NCBI GenBank assembly: GCA_947458985.1
Contig: CANHBA010000024.1
Coordinates: 1 to 18,150, forward strand
From: Flavobacteriales bacterium
Lineage (GTDB): Bacteria > Bacteroidota > Bacteroidia > Flavobacteriales_D > Crocinitomicaceae
Direction of reading: 5' to 3'
Length of the DNA: 18,150 nt
Shown here piece by piece: positions 1-8,737 of this stretch. The stretch's first letter is position 1; every line of letters starts with the position of its first letter. The position numbers and the translations under genes were made by a program. The notes beneath the pieces are model-generated. The model was not told where the DNA came from, searched no databases, and worked only from the letters and a program-made list of their open reading frames with translations.

Positions 1-3000
1 GCTTTCACCGAACTTTACGACTCTACCAAAACTGCTGCCCAGCAAATTCCAAGTAAAAACCGCTTTGTGTTCAAAGGAGAGTTTCAGTCTTCTATCTCTT
101 CAGAAATTGCATTAAACGTGATGAATATTCCGCAAGGAGCTGTTGTTGTAACAGCAGGCGGCATGCGTTTGGTAGAAGGCGTTGACTACACCGTAGACTA
201 CGCGTTTAGCCGGGTCAAAATCCTCAACACCGGTATTTTAGAATCCAACACACCTATTAAAATCTCCATAGAATCGAATTCTGTGTTTGGTTTTCAAGCG
301 CGTTCCATGATTGGTGGACGCTACCAATACCGCATCAACGAGAACTTCAAAGTAGGTGCTACTTGGTTGCGCATGATGGAACGACCAGTCACCCAGAAAG
401 TCGATTTTGGTAGCGAACCTTTCAAAAACAACGTACTCGGCGCTGACTTCGCCTTCCGCACTAACGTACCTTTACTCACCAAGTTAGTAGACATCCTACC
501 TGTTATCTCTACCAACACGATGTCTACACTTTCCATGTCTGGAGAAGTAGCTACGCTCAGACCAGGTCAGCCACGCGCCATCAACAAAGAAGGAACTTCT
601 TACATCGACGACTTCGAGGCATCTCAAAGCGCCATCGACCTCAAAAGCATTGCTGCATGGCGTTTGTCTTCGGTTCCGCAAGGCCAACCCGACCTCTTCC
701 CAGAGGCCGCTAAAAAAGACCTCAGCGCAGGCTACAAACGCGCCAATCTTTCGTGGTACACCATTGACCCCGTTTTCTATCAAAGTAACCAGCTCACGCC
801 TGCGCACATCAAGCAAGATCCAACCATGCTCTACGATAGCCGCATGCGCCTGATCCAAATGACAGATATCTTTCCGAACTTGCAATTGCAATACGGTTCT
901 ATTACCAACATCAATGTGCTCGATCTCGCCTATTATCCTTCAGAGCGCGGTATGTACAATTTTGACACCACGGCAACTGTCGATTCGCTCGGGCGCTTCA
1001 CCAACCCTGAAGAGCGTTGGGGTGGCATCATGCGTGGCCTGAGCACCAACGACTTCGAGCTTGCTAACATTGAATTCATTCAATTTTGGGTACTTGACCC
1101 CTTCAACCAAGATGCAGAAAATCAGAATCCGAACGCGCCAATGTCCGGTGGTGACCTCTACTTCAATCTAGGTAATATTTCTGAAGACATCTTGCCGGAT
1201 TCTCGCAAAAGTTTCGAACACGGTTTGCCCGCAAACAGCGACCCTGTTTTACTCGACAACATCGACACCACGCTTTGGTCTCGCGTTTCTACACAACAAG
1301 TCGTTGTGAACGCCTTTGCCAATGATCCGGCATCTAGGATCAAACAAGATGTAGGTCTTGACGGTTGGGATAACAGCGACGAAAGTCAGAGTTACGCTGC
1401 TTTTGTAAGTTGGGTTCAAAATAACAATACGCTCAGTGCTGCAACCAAAGCACGCATGATTTCCGACCCCTCTACCGACGACTACAACTACTACCTCGAC
1501 GACAACTATGACGTCGCACAGCTCAATATTTTGGATCGATACAAACGATACAACGGCATGCAAGGCAACTCGCCAACGACAGAAATGTCTGATACTGCCA
1601 ACACTATAGGTTATCCGACCATCGCTTCTAACTTCCCAGATATCGAAGATATCAACCAAGACAACAACCTTTCTGAGTCAGAAGCTTATTTCCAATACCG
1701 CGTCAGCCTACGCCCAGGCGACATGCAAAATGTAGGTAGTAACTTCATCACCAACAAGCAAGTTTATCAAAATGGCACCAAAACAGAAACTTGGTACCAA
1801 TTCAAAGTGCCTATTCGCGATTTCGAGAAACGCGTCAATGGCATCCAAGACTTCCGCTCTATTCGCTTCATGCGTATGTACATGAAAGGTTTTGATGAGC
1901 CAGTTGTATTGCGCTTTGCACGTTTGGAATTCGTACGCGGCGAATGGCGTCGTTATTTCTTAGACCTCACACAACCAGGCTTGAGCGTCCAGACCGACCC
2001 TAACCTCACTTCGTTTAACATTGCCGCCCTCAACATCGAGGAAAACGCACAGCGTCAACCAATCAATTATGTAGTTCCTCCTGGTATTGACCGCGAAATC
2101 GACCCTTCACAGGTTTATCAGCGTCAAATGAACGAGCAATCATTGGTCCTAGAAGTTTGTAATCTACAAGATGGCGATGCACGTGCCGCCTATCGCAATG
2201 TGCAGTTCGATGTGCGTACTTACAAGAAATTGAAAATGTTTGTACATACCGAATCTGTTGTTCAGAACCAACTCAAAGACAACGAACTCACCCTCTTTGT
2301 ACGCCTCGGTACCGACTACGTAGACAACTACTACGAATACGAGCTCCCGATGAAAGTCACCGATTGGAATGTCACCAATCCTGACCTCATTTGGCCAGCA
2401 GCTAACAACATCGAAATCGAATTTGACCGCCTTCTCGACCTCAAAATGGAACGCAATACCAAACTCGAACAAGGTGTACCAGGGGTTTCGAGCATTGTCG
2501 AATACGAAAAAATAGATCCGAATAATCCGAACAACCGCATTAAAGTAAAGGGTAGTCCGAATTTACAAGGAGTGAAAACCATCATGATTGGCGTGCGCAA
2601 CCCATCCAAATCTGACCCAGACAACACCTGGGGTCCAGACAACGGCGATGCCGAATGTGTCAATGTATGGGTCAACGAAATGCGCCTCACCGACTTTGTA
2701 AGCGATGGAGGATCAGCGGCGGTAGGCCAAATGCAAGTTCAGTTAGCTGACTTCGCTGTGGTTCAGGCCGCGGGTAACTATTCTGGCATCAATTGGGGCG
2801 CCGTAGACAGCCGTGTACAAGACCGCCAACGTAACCAACGCATGGGTGCAGACATCAGCACTACCATGCAGCTCGGTCAATTCTTCGGCAAACAAGCCCG
2901 TGTATCGTTGCCATTCTACTATGGCTACTCTATTGGCTTGATCAACCCTGAATACGATCCGTTCAACCCAGATATCAAACTTTCAAACTACGACATCGCC

Positions 3001-5460
3001 ACACGTAAAGAACGCATGCGTTTGGGTCAGGACTTCACAGAACGCCGTTCTTATAACTTCACCAATGTGCGCAAAGAGGCTAAAGCCGGAACCAAACCAC
3101 AATTTTGGAGCGTCTCTAATTGGTCTGCTACTTACGCTTTCGCTGAAAACATCAGACGCGACTTCAACATTAAATCAGACATGACCCGCACCTGGACAGG
3201 CGCACTCAACTACAACTACACCTTTGCTGGTAAACCATGGGAACCATTCAAAAAATGGCAACCCGCACAAAAGAATCCATGGCTCAAACCAATCAAAGAC
3301 TTCAACCTCTACTACCTACCGAAAAACATCGCCTTCACCAACGACTACTCTCGTATCTACAACGAAAGGCAAATACGCAATATCTCTACCCCTAATTACG
3401 AATTTGACCCAATTTACCTCAAACGCTTTGACTGGAACCGCAACTATCAAGTTGGATACGATGTTACCAAAGCCCTCAAAACAACGTTTACAGCCAACAA
3501 CCGCTCTATTTTTGAAGAAGGCAACAATGGCGTAGACCGCCGAACCAACCCTGAGGGTTATCAAGAATTCATGGATTCCATCCGTTCGCAAATGAACACC
3601 TTTGGCCGCACCATGGACTACACCCACAACTACTCTATCAGCTACACCCTTCCTTTTGATAAACTTCCCGTTACGTCTTGGTTGTCTTCGAACGTCAAAT
3701 ACGCTGGCACCTACAACTGGCAGCGCGCTCCACTCGGGCAAGCAGCATTTGGAAACACCATTCAAAATACACGTTCTATTAACATGACAGCGCAGGGTAA
3801 TTTAGTCACGCTTTACAACCAAATTCCTTATTTCAAAAGAGTGCTCTCTGACGGCAAAGGCGCCAAGACCAATTCTGCTAAAACAGGTGCCGGTGGCGCA
3901 CAACCGGGCAAAGGTGGCCCACCAAAGAAAGCAGAATTCAAGCCGAAGAAACCGCTTGAAGAAATGACCGACAAAGAACGCAAAGAATACGATCGTCAAT
4001 TGGCAAGGTTTGAACGCAAACAACTCCGCGAAGAAGAACTTAAAGCCAAAGAAAGTGAACCAATCAATCCTGTTTTCGGAACTTTAGCGCGTTTGGTGAT
4101 GTCCGTTCGCAATATTTCCGGAACATACACACTTTCTGACGGTACCATGTTACCGGGCTACAACCAAGAATCTAGTGTTCTCGGCATGAACGCCAGCACC
4201 TTGGGCCTTACGCCTTTTGTCTTTGGCAAACAAGGTTACGACGTCTTTGGAAGGGAAACCGGCTACCACGTTGGCGATTACGCCCGCGACAACAACTGGT
4301 TGGTACAAAACGAAAACATCAACAAACAGTTTATGGTCAACCACACGGCCAATCTCCAACTCAAAGCTACGCTCGAACCATTCAAAGACCTCAACATCAA
4401 CCTCAATGCATCGCGCAACTACAGTACCCAAGCCGGCGAATTTTACCGTTGGAACCCAAGTACATCTGCATTTGAATCGCAAAGCCGATTTGAAAGCAGT
4501 ACCCTTACCTACACCACCATCTCTTGGGGTACGGCCTTCGCTAAAATGGACAGCTCTTTTCGCTCGCCTATCTTCCAACAAATGATCGCCAACAGCCAAC
4601 TAGTTTCGCAACTCATCGGCGTAAACAACGCCAACTCGAGCTCTTTGCCAAACGGCTACTACGAAGGCTATTCTGCAACACAACAAGAAGTGGTTATTGG
4701 TTCATTCCTTACGGCATACACCAATTCACCAATCGACAATAAAACTATCAACCCGCGCAGCAATTTGCCTTTGCCAAACTGGACCATCAACTATGCAGGC
4801 CTCAGCAAATTTGCTTTTGCCAAAGATGTTGTGAAGTCCTTCAAGCTCAACCACGGCTATTCTTCGTCTGTGTCTGTCAACGGCATGCAAACCAACCTCA
4901 ACGCTACCTTAGACGCCAACGGTTCGCCAACTGCTCTAGACCTCAACAACAACTTTATAGCCCCAATGCAGGTTCAAAACATCACCATCACAGAGCGTTT
5001 TTCACCACTCATTGGAATGTTGGCTACCTGGAACATCCTCGGTAAAAACATCACCACGAATTTTGAATACAAAAAAGACCGCCAAGCCACACTTTCCCTA
5101 AACAATAACCAAGTAACAGAAACACTTGGTCAAGAAATTGTAGTGGGTACGGTAGTCAATATCCCGAAACTCAAGTTAGTGCGCAGTGTCGATGCAAGCG
5201 ACCTACTCATTAATGTGAATTTCTCTTTCCGCGATAACGCAACGGTAATCCGTAAAGTTGTAGAGAACACCAATATGGCTACAGCAGGGCAAACCACCGT
5301 AAGCTTCAAGCTAGATGCCAACTACAAGCTCAACGAATACTTGAGTGCTATTTTCTACTACGAACAATTTATCAATACACCGAAAGTTTCCTTGAGCTAC
5401 CCTACTGGCAACCTCAAAACAGGGATTACCCTTCGTTTTGACCTCAACGGTCTCAAATAA
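1..5460 (+). CDS. sprA: SprA, T9SS outer-membrane translocon (5' truncated by window edge)
   Basis: The reading frame is open from base 1, and 1819 residues are visible before the TAA at 5458-5460. Family members are usually about 2300-2500 residues, so roughly the first quarter is missing. SprA (Sov in Porphyromonas) is the giant 36-strand outer-membrane barrel through which type IX secretion substrates pass, and it is also needed for gliding in flavobacteria. Features seen: the SprA-typical stretch around IDDFEASQ (visible residues about 201-208), long runs of alternating aromatic/polar strands rich in N, Y and F, and a C-terminal barrel end finishing LKTGITLRFDLNGLK. A Lys/Glu/Pro-rich, non-barrel insertion occupies visible residues about 1284-1353. 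A GTG at 67 could be mistaken for a start, but the frame continues upstream with the same composition. Product identity rests on recognised family sequence; topology is from the known structure. Confidence 0.95.
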   Translation, partial: AFTELYDSTKTAAQQIPSKNRFVFKGEFQSSISSEIALNVMNIPQGAVVVTAGGMRLVEGVDYTVDYAFSRVKILNTGILESNTPIKISIESNSVFGFQARSMIGGRYQYRINENFKVGATWLRMMERPVTQKVDFGSEPFKNNVLGADFAFRTNVPLLTKLVDILPVISTNTMSTLSMSGEVATLRPGQPRAINKEGTSYIDDFEASQSAIDLKSIAAWRLSSVPQGQPDLFPEAAKKDLSAGYKRANLSWYTIDPVFYQSNQLTPAHIKQDPTMLYDSRMRLIQMTDIFPNLQLQYGSITNINVLDLAYYPSERGMYNFDTTATVDSLGRFTNPEERWGGIMRGLSTNDFELANIEFIQFWVLDPFNQDAENQNPNAPMSGGDLYFNLGNISEDILPDSRKSFEHGLPANSDPVLLDNIDTTLWSRVSTQQVVVNAFANDPASRIKQDVGLDGWDNSDESQSYAAFVSWVQNNNTLSAATKARMISDPSTDDYNYYLDDNYDVAQLNILDRYKRYNGMQGNSPTTEMSDTANTIGYPTIASNFPDIEDINQDNNLSESEAYFQYRVSLRPGDMQNVGSNFITNKQVYQNGTKTETWYQFKVPIRDFEKRVNGIQDFRSIRFMRMYMKGFDEPVVLRFARLEFVRGEWRRYFLDLTQPGLSVQTDPNLTSFNIAALNIEENAQRQPINYVVPPGIDREIDPSQVYQRQMNEQSLVLEVCNLQDGDARAAYRNVQFDVRTYKKLKMFVHTESVVQNQLKDNELTLFVRLGTDYVDNYYEYELPMKVTDWNVTNPDLIWPAANNIEIEFDRLLDLKMERNTKLEQGVPGVSSIVEYEKIDPNNPNNRIKVKGSPNLQGVKTIMIGVRNPSKSDPDNTWGPDNGDAECVNVWVNEMRLTDFVSDGGSAAVGQMQVQLADFAVVQAAGNYSGINWGAVDSRVQDRQRNQRMGADISTTMQLGQFFGKQARVSLPFYYGYSIGLINPEYDPFNPDIKLSNYDIATRKERMRLGQDFTERRSYNFTNVRKEAKAGTKPQFWSVSNWSATYAFAENIRRDFNIKSDMTRTWTGALNYNYTFAGKPWEPFKKWQPAQKNPWLKPIKDFNLYYLPKNIAFTNDYSRIYNERQIRNISTPNYEFDPIYLKRFDWNRNYQVGYDVTKALKTTFTANNRSIFEEGNNGVDRRTNPEGYQEFMDSIRSQMNTFGRTMDYTHNYSISYTLPFDKLPVTSWLSSNVKYAGTYNWQRAPLGQAAFGNTIQNTRSINMTAQGNLVTLYNQIPYFKRVLSDGKGAKTNSAKTGAGGAQPGKGGPPKKAEFKPKKPLEEMTDKERKEYDRQLARFERKQLREEELKAKESEPINPVFGTLARLVMSVRNISGTYTLSDGTMLPGYNQESSVLGMNASTLGLTPFVFGKQGYDVFGRETGYHVGDYARDNNWLVQNENINKQFMVNHTANLQLKATLEPFKDLNINLNASRNYSTQAGEFYRWNPSTSAFESQSRFESSTLTYTTISWGTAFAKMDSSFRSPIFQQMIANSQLVSQLIGVNNANSSSLPNGYYEGYSATQQEVVIGSFLTAYTNSPIDNKTINPRSNLPLPNWTINYAGLSKFAFAKDVVKSFKLNHGYSSSVSVNGMQTNLNATLDANGSPTALDLNNNFIAPMQVQNITITERFSPLIGMLATWNILGKNITTNFEYKKDRQATLSLNNNQVTETLGQEIVVGTVVNIPKLKLVRSVDASDLLINVNFSFRDNATVIRKVVENTNMATAGQTTVSFKLDANYKLNEYLSAIFYYEQFINTPKVSLSYPTGNLKTGITLRFDLNGLK

Positions 5461-5471
5461 ATCAAGTTCGG

Positions 5472-5915
5472 ATGATCAGAGCAGCAATAGTTCAAGATAT
5501 TCCAGCCATTTTTTCACTCATACAAGAACTCGCTTCCTATGAGCGCGCTCCAGAACAGGTGGTCAATACACCAGCTCAATTAGAAATCGATCTTTTTGAA
5601 GACCAAATTTGTCACGCTATTGTCGCCACAAATGAAACTGATGTAGTAATTGGATTTGCGCTCTACTATATTTCGTATTCCACTTGGAAAGGTCGTTGCC
5701 TTTATTTGGAAGACTTCTACGTACAAGAAGCAGAGCGCAAACAAGGGTATGGACAAGCTTTATTCGACGAAATTGTACATATTGCCAAAAAGATGGGTGT
5801 CAAGCGCATGGATTGGCAAGTATTAGACTGGAACCATACCGCACTCAATTTCTACCGCCGCAACCATGCCACACTAGATCCTGAATGGATCAATGGTCGT
5901 TTATTTTTTGAGTAA
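5472..5915 (+). CDS. GNAT family N-acetyltransferase, SSAT (diamine acetyltransferase)-like
   Basis: This 147-residue protein has a single GNAT fold that transfers acetyl from acetyl-CoA to an amine. The sequence follows the spermidine/spermine N1-acetyltransferase subgroup: N-terminal IRAAIVQDIPAIFSLIQELA, central YLEDFYVQ strand, the acetyl-CoA pyrophosphate loop in RKQGYGQALF (about residues 89-98), and the C-terminal block VLDWNHTALNFYRR. It is expected to be cytosolic. The ATG lies 11 bases after the sprA stop, so it may be read through from sprA. This is a positional accident rather than a functional link as far as I can see. The substrate (polyamine, thialysine or other amine) cannot be decided from sequence. 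Length is slightly short of the usual 150-170 residues, but the fold looks complete. Confidence 0.88.
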   Translation: MIRAAIVQDIPAIFSLIQELASYERAPEQVVNTPAQLEIDLFEDQICHAIVATNETDVVIGFALYYISYSTWKGRCLYLEDFYVQEAERKQGYGQALFDEIVHIAKKMGVKRMDWQVLDWNHTALNFYRRNHATLDPEWINGRLFFE

Positions 5916-5931
5916 AGCACAAGTTTTGCTT
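5915..5931 (+). repeat. Copy 1 of a 17-bp hairpin element between genes
   Basis: The sequence AAGCACAAGTTTTGCTT begins on the last A of the GNAT stop codon. Its ends AAGCA/TGCTT can pair around a 7-base loop. A near-identical copy (16 of 17 bases) lies at 6487-6503. In both places the element overlaps the upstream stop codon, sits in a gap of exactly 36 bases, and ends 20-21 bases before the next start codon. Function is unknown; an operator, mRNA hairpin or dispersed genomic repeat are all possible. Confidence 0.6.
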
Positions 5932-5951
5932 GAAATAGGCATCTTTATAGG

Positions 5952-6488
5952 GTGATATCTAGCGAAACAACCCCTATTTTCGAAGAAATAGTCAAAGCCT
6001 ACGACACCAAGATTTACAAACTCTGTTGGTATTTACTCAAAAACAGACCCGATGCGCAAGATTGCACGCAAGATATCTTCATTGCCATCTACCAAGGGCT
6101 GCCCAACTTCAAGCAAGAGGCGAGCTTGAACACCTGGATCTACCGCATTAGCACCAACAAATGTTATGAATACCTGCGCAAAAGCCGACGCAAAAAACGC
6201 TTCGGCATTTCGGTTCCGATAGATGCTTTTTTTGCTCAGACCGTTGCAGCGCCTACGCAAAACCCCGAAGAAATACAGCTCGCGGCAGAGCAATCCTTAT
6301 TTTTTTGGAAAGCAGTTGAACGCTTGCCTTTACAGCAACAACTCGCCTATACCTTATCCAATGTAGAAGACTTTAGCTACAAAGAAATTGCTGCAGCACT
6401 CGACACAAGCTTGGGCGCCGTCGAATCACTGCTGTTTCGAGCCAGACGCAAGCTTGCAGAAGACTTAGCTGGTTGGCAAAAAAAGTAA
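5952..6488 (+). CDS. ECF-type RNA polymerase sigma factor (sigma-70 family), CnrH-like position
   Basis: This 178-residue protein contains only sigma region 2 and region 4, as expected for an extracytoplasmic-function sigma factor. Region 2 spans about residues 10-75, with the core-binding helix NRPDAQDCTQDIFIAIYQ and the promoter-melting part LNTWIYRISTNKCYEYLRK. Region 4 spans about residues 118-172, with the helix-turn-helix in DFSYKEIAAALDTSLGAVES followed by LLFRARRKL. The start is GTG; no ATG lies upstream in frame after the stop at 5931-5933. It acts in the cytoplasm by directing polymerase to target promoters. The next two genes look like its membrane anti-sigma and a periplasmic metal sensor, so it is likely held inactive until metal is sensed. 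It probably drives its own cluster; no target promoter was recognised. Confidence 0.93.
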   Translation: MISSETTPIFEEIVKAYDTKIYKLCWYLLKNRPDAQDCTQDIFIAIYQGLPNFKQEASLNTWIYRISTNKCYEYLRKSRRKKRFGISVPIDAFFAQTVAAPTQNPEEIQLAAEQSLFFWKAVERLPLQQQLAYTLSNVEDFSYKEIAAALDTSLGAVESLLFRARRKLAEDLAGWQKK

Positions 6489-6503
6489 GCGCAAGTTTTG
6501 CTT
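6487..6503 (+). repeat. Copy 2 of the 17-bp hairpin element
   Basis: The sequence AAGCGCAAGTTTTGCTT overlaps the sigma-factor stop codon. It differs from copy 1 (5915-5931) by one base, A to G, at a stem position that still pairs as G-U in RNA. The pairing potential is therefore preserved between copies. It is followed by an A-rich stretch, not a T run, so it is not a classical forward terminator. Confidence 0.6.
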
Positions 6504-6524
6504 CAAAAAAACAACTAATACAAC

Positions 6525-6761
6525 ATGCAAAGAGAAACCCATTTTACCCAAACAGTAGCACTTCCCGAAAACTTGCGCCAACAGCTGATGGATGCTCCGC
6601 ATATCGTTCAAAACCGCAAACAAGAACGCTCCATTTGGCTTTTGACTATTTGTTTCTTTCTGGCCATTAACGTTGGCTTGTACCTAGAAAATGAGAAACA
6701 ACAGCAAGAAGCGACGGCAGCGAGTTATCAATACCTTACCCCAACCTATCAGTACCCATGA
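6525..6761 (+). CDS. Small single-pass membrane protein, candidate CnrY-like anti-sigma factor
   Basis: This 78-residue protein has about 36 polar residues, then one hydrophobic segment SIWLLTICFFLAINVGLYL (about residues 36-54), then a short Gln/Tyr-rich tail. I see no enzyme domain. The position directly after an ECF sigma gene and before a CpxP-like sensor, together with size and topology, matches CnrY of Cupriavidus, a short anti-sigma whose cytosolic N-terminus clamps the sigma factor. This assignment is inferred from context and architecture, since such short anti-sigmas share little sequence. The stop overlaps the next start (ATGA at 6758-6761), so the two proteins are probably made in coupled amounts. 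An alternative is an unrelated small membrane protein. Confidence 0.72.
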   Translation: MQRETHFTQTVALPENLRQQLMDAPHIVQNRKQERSIWLLTICFFLAINVGLYLENEKQQQEATAASYQYLTPTYQYP

Positions 6762-7171
6762 AAAGTATCAGGATCTTGCGTTTAGCTATTTTACTATTAG
6801 TTTGCGTCAACCTCTTTTTGTTAGTTCAGCTTTATGGCAAGCCCAAGCACCCACCGCGCTTGAGTCAAATCGTAAAGGCAGAAGGTGCCCAAGCTCAAAA
6901 ATTGGACAAAGAAATGCGCCGCCATCACCGCGTCGTTATAGGGTGGACACAACATCAAGTTGAGCTGCGTCAAAAGTTAGCGCGCACACAAACGAAAGAT
7001 GCGCACTTGCGCAGCGCATTGTTGGACCAAATTTCACAATACCAAAGAAAGATAGATTCCATTACCATTGCGCATTTTGACCGCGTGCACGAACTCTGTA
7101 CGCCAACACAAGAAAAGCGCTTTCAAAAATTTCAGGCCAAAATTCTAGAACACCTTCACCCGAAGCGCTAA
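6758..7171 (+). CDS. Spy/CpxP-like periplasmic metal sensor, membrane-anchored (CnrX-like)
   Basis: This 137-residue protein has an uncleaved-looking N-terminal membrane anchor (about residues 7-26) and a helical, charged periplasmic domain of the Spy/CpxP/ZraP/CnrX type. The family pattern is visible near the end: HFDRVHELCTPTQEKRFQKF (residues 106-125), the equivalent of the LTxxQ motif. Possible metal ligands are H56, H57, H66, H106, H111 and C114, with H132 and H134 at the C-terminus. In CnrX, periplasmic metal binding by His/Glu/Met residues releases the sigma factor through CnrY; here copper or another soft metal is the likely signal given the downstream genes. It overlaps the small TM gene by 4 bases and the next gene by one base (TAATG). 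Sensor role is inferred; fold assignment is fairly secure. Confidence 0.83.
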   Translation: MKSIRILRLAILLLVCVNLFLLVQLYGKPKHPPRLSQIVKAEGAQAQKLDKEMRRHHRVVIGWTQHQVELRQKLARTQTKDAHLRSALLDQISQYQRKIDSITIAHFDRVHELCTPTQEKRFQKFQAKILEHLHPKR

Positions 7172-7785
7172 TGCCCTATCTGTTTCTTTTCTTGTTTGCG
7201 CTCACTGGCCAGTTGTCTTTTGCCCAACAGCAAATAGCCATCAATTGGAACGGACTTGCATTTGAGCTCGACAGCACTTATCTGCTCAATGACAGCACAG
7301 CTTTGCGCATCTCGCAATTGAAATTTTATGTCCAAGGAGATCCAAAAAAAGGAGGCCAGGCTATTTATTTGGTAGACGCAGCTGAGCGCTCTAGTTGGCA
7401 ATGGAAAAAACAACATGAGGTGCTTCAAATTGGCGTCAATGCTACGTTACAAACCTCAGGTGTATTCAACGGTGCACTAGACCCCATCAACGGGATGTAT
7501 TGGGCCTGGAACACCGGATTCATTAGCGTCAAATGTGTTGGCGAAATCCTTGAGCTCAAAAACGGACGCTCGCAAAAATTTGAATACCATTTGGGCGCTT
7601 ATCAAGCGCCTTTTGCCTGTATAGCAACAGTTATCGGAAGTGGGTCGACTTTAAATTGCGACTTACAGGCATGGTTCAGTTCCATATTGACATCTAAAGT
7701 AGACGAATGGAATATCATGCAGCCCAGCCAAGCGAGTAAAGTACTGTTTGATCTTTTTACAGCCTCCTTTCGCTATGACCAATAA
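7171..7785 (+). CDS. MbnP-family copper-binding protein
   Basis: This 204-residue secreted protein has a signal peptide ending about LSFA|QQQ (residues 1-18). Family hallmarks are the early strand ISQLKFYVQ, the central block DPINGMYWAWNTGFISVK with two tryptophans, the FEYHLGAYQAPF segment, and a C-terminal MQPSQASKVLFDLFTASF. MbnP proteins are periplasmic or surface copper proteins. In methanotrophs the partner di-heme enzyme MbnH oxidises one MbnP tryptophan to kynurenine, which helps form the copper site. The partner is encoded by the next gene, overlapping this one by 11 bases. The start at 7171 shares its A with the upstream stop. Which tryptophan would be modified here cannot be read off. 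A histidine next to the C-terminal PS motif, which I recall from some homologues, is not present here. Confidence 0.85.
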   Translation: MPYLFLFLFALTGQLSFAQQQIAINWNGLAFELDSTYLLNDSTALRISQLKFYVQGDPKKGGQAIYLVDAAERSSWQWKKQHEVLQIGVNATLQTSGVFNGALDPINGMYWAWNTGFISVKCVGEILELKNGRSQKFEYHLGAYQAPFACIATVIGSGSTLNCDLQAWFSSILTSKVDEWNIMQPSQASKVLFDLFTASFRYDQ

Positions 7786-8737
7786 AGTACTAATACTTAT
7801 TTTATTGAGCGGCCTGCTCTTTTCACTTACCTTGGATAGGATAAAAACCGATCTAAAATGGCCTGCACCGATTCAAAAGAAAACAGCTTATTATTCGGAG
7901 ACTAGTTTTGAATTGGGTAGAGCACTTTTTTACGATCCATTATTGTCTGTGGACAGCAGTATTTCTTGCTCATCTTGTCATTTATCCTACACTTCATTTG
8001 CACACGTAGACCACCCCACAAGCCATGGTATTGCCAATCGAATAGGTAAGCGCAATGCGCCGGGTTTATATAACCTCGCGTGGCGCCAAGATTTTCATTG
8101 GGACGGCGGCGTCCAAACCCTTACTGGACAAGCGCTCAACCCGCTCACGCATCCAGACGAAATGGGCGAAACACTCGAAAATATTTTATTGAAATTAAAT
8201 CAGCATAAGAGGTATTTATCATTCTTTAAACGCATTTATAAACAAAATGTAATTGAAACCTGGATGTTATTAGATGCGCTACAGCAATTTACGCTCGCCT
8301 TGGTTTCTGACGATAGTTATTACGATAAAGTCCAACAAAACAAAGGGCATTTCTCAGTTCAACAAGCGCAAGGGCAAAAACTTTTTGAGCAATATTGCAA
8401 TCGATGTCATGAGGCACCACTTTTCTTCTCCAATCGTTTTGAGTCGAACGGAATAACAATTTTGTCAAACGACTTAGGTCGTTTTGAAATAACAGGAAGT
8501 GAGTCAGATAAAGGAAAATTTCGAATACCCAGCCTTCGTAATATCACCCACACGTTGCCCTACATGCACGACGGGCGTTTGCGCAGCCTCAAAGAGGTGC
8601 TGCGCCACTATGGTCAACAACTTAAGTTAGACGACTCACAGCAAAAAGACCTCATCGCTTTTTTAAAAACCCTAACGGATAGTACTTTTCTTTCCAATCC
8701 CAGATTTCAATACCACACCTTAACACCAAAACCATGA
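7775..8737 (+). CDS. MbnH/MauG-type di-heme cytochrome c peroxidase-like enzyme
   Basis: From the ATG at 7775 this is a 320-residue protein with an N-terminal signal segment LILILLSGLLFSLTL. Two c-type haem sites are present: CSSCH at residues 65-69 and CNRCH at 208-212. The conserved block FRIPSLRNITHTLPYMHDGR (249-268) carries the usual distal-ligand region of the family. It is expected in the periplasm. Given its overlap with the MbnP gene, its likely job is oxidation of the MbnP tryptophan rather than plain peroxide removal; MauG-type enzymes use a bis-Fe(IV) state for such remote oxidation. I chose 7775 over the TTG-type start at 7748 because it gives a normal signal peptide. It ends in an ATGA overlap with the YHYH gene. 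Confidence 0.9.
   Translation: MTNKVLILILLSGLLFSLTLDRIKTDLKWPAPIQKKTAYYSETSFELGRALFYDPLLSVDSSISCSSCHLSYTSFAHVDHPTSHGIANRIGKRNAPGLYNLAWRQDFHWDGGVQTLTGQALNPLTHPDEMGETLENILLKLNQHKRYLSFFKRIYKQNVIETWMLLDALQQFTLALVSDDSYYDKVQQNKGHFSVQQAQGQKLFEQYCNRCHEAPLFFSNRFESNGITILSNDLGRFEITGSESDKGKFRIPSLRNITHTLPYMHDGRLRSLKEVLRHYGQQLKLDDSQQKDLIAFLKTLTDSTFLSNPRFQYHTLTPKP

Noticed and set aside
321..4599. Several minus-strand and out-of-frame open frames of 60-150 codons inside sprA
   Set aside because: They lie wholly within the sprA reading frame, have unnatural composition (for example Val-rich runs), no ribosome sites and no family resemblance; they are shadows of sprA codon use.
7748..7774. An upstream non-ATG start for the di-heme peroxidase gene
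   Set aside because: It adds nine residues before a normal signal peptide; the ATG at 7775 gives a standard N-terminus.
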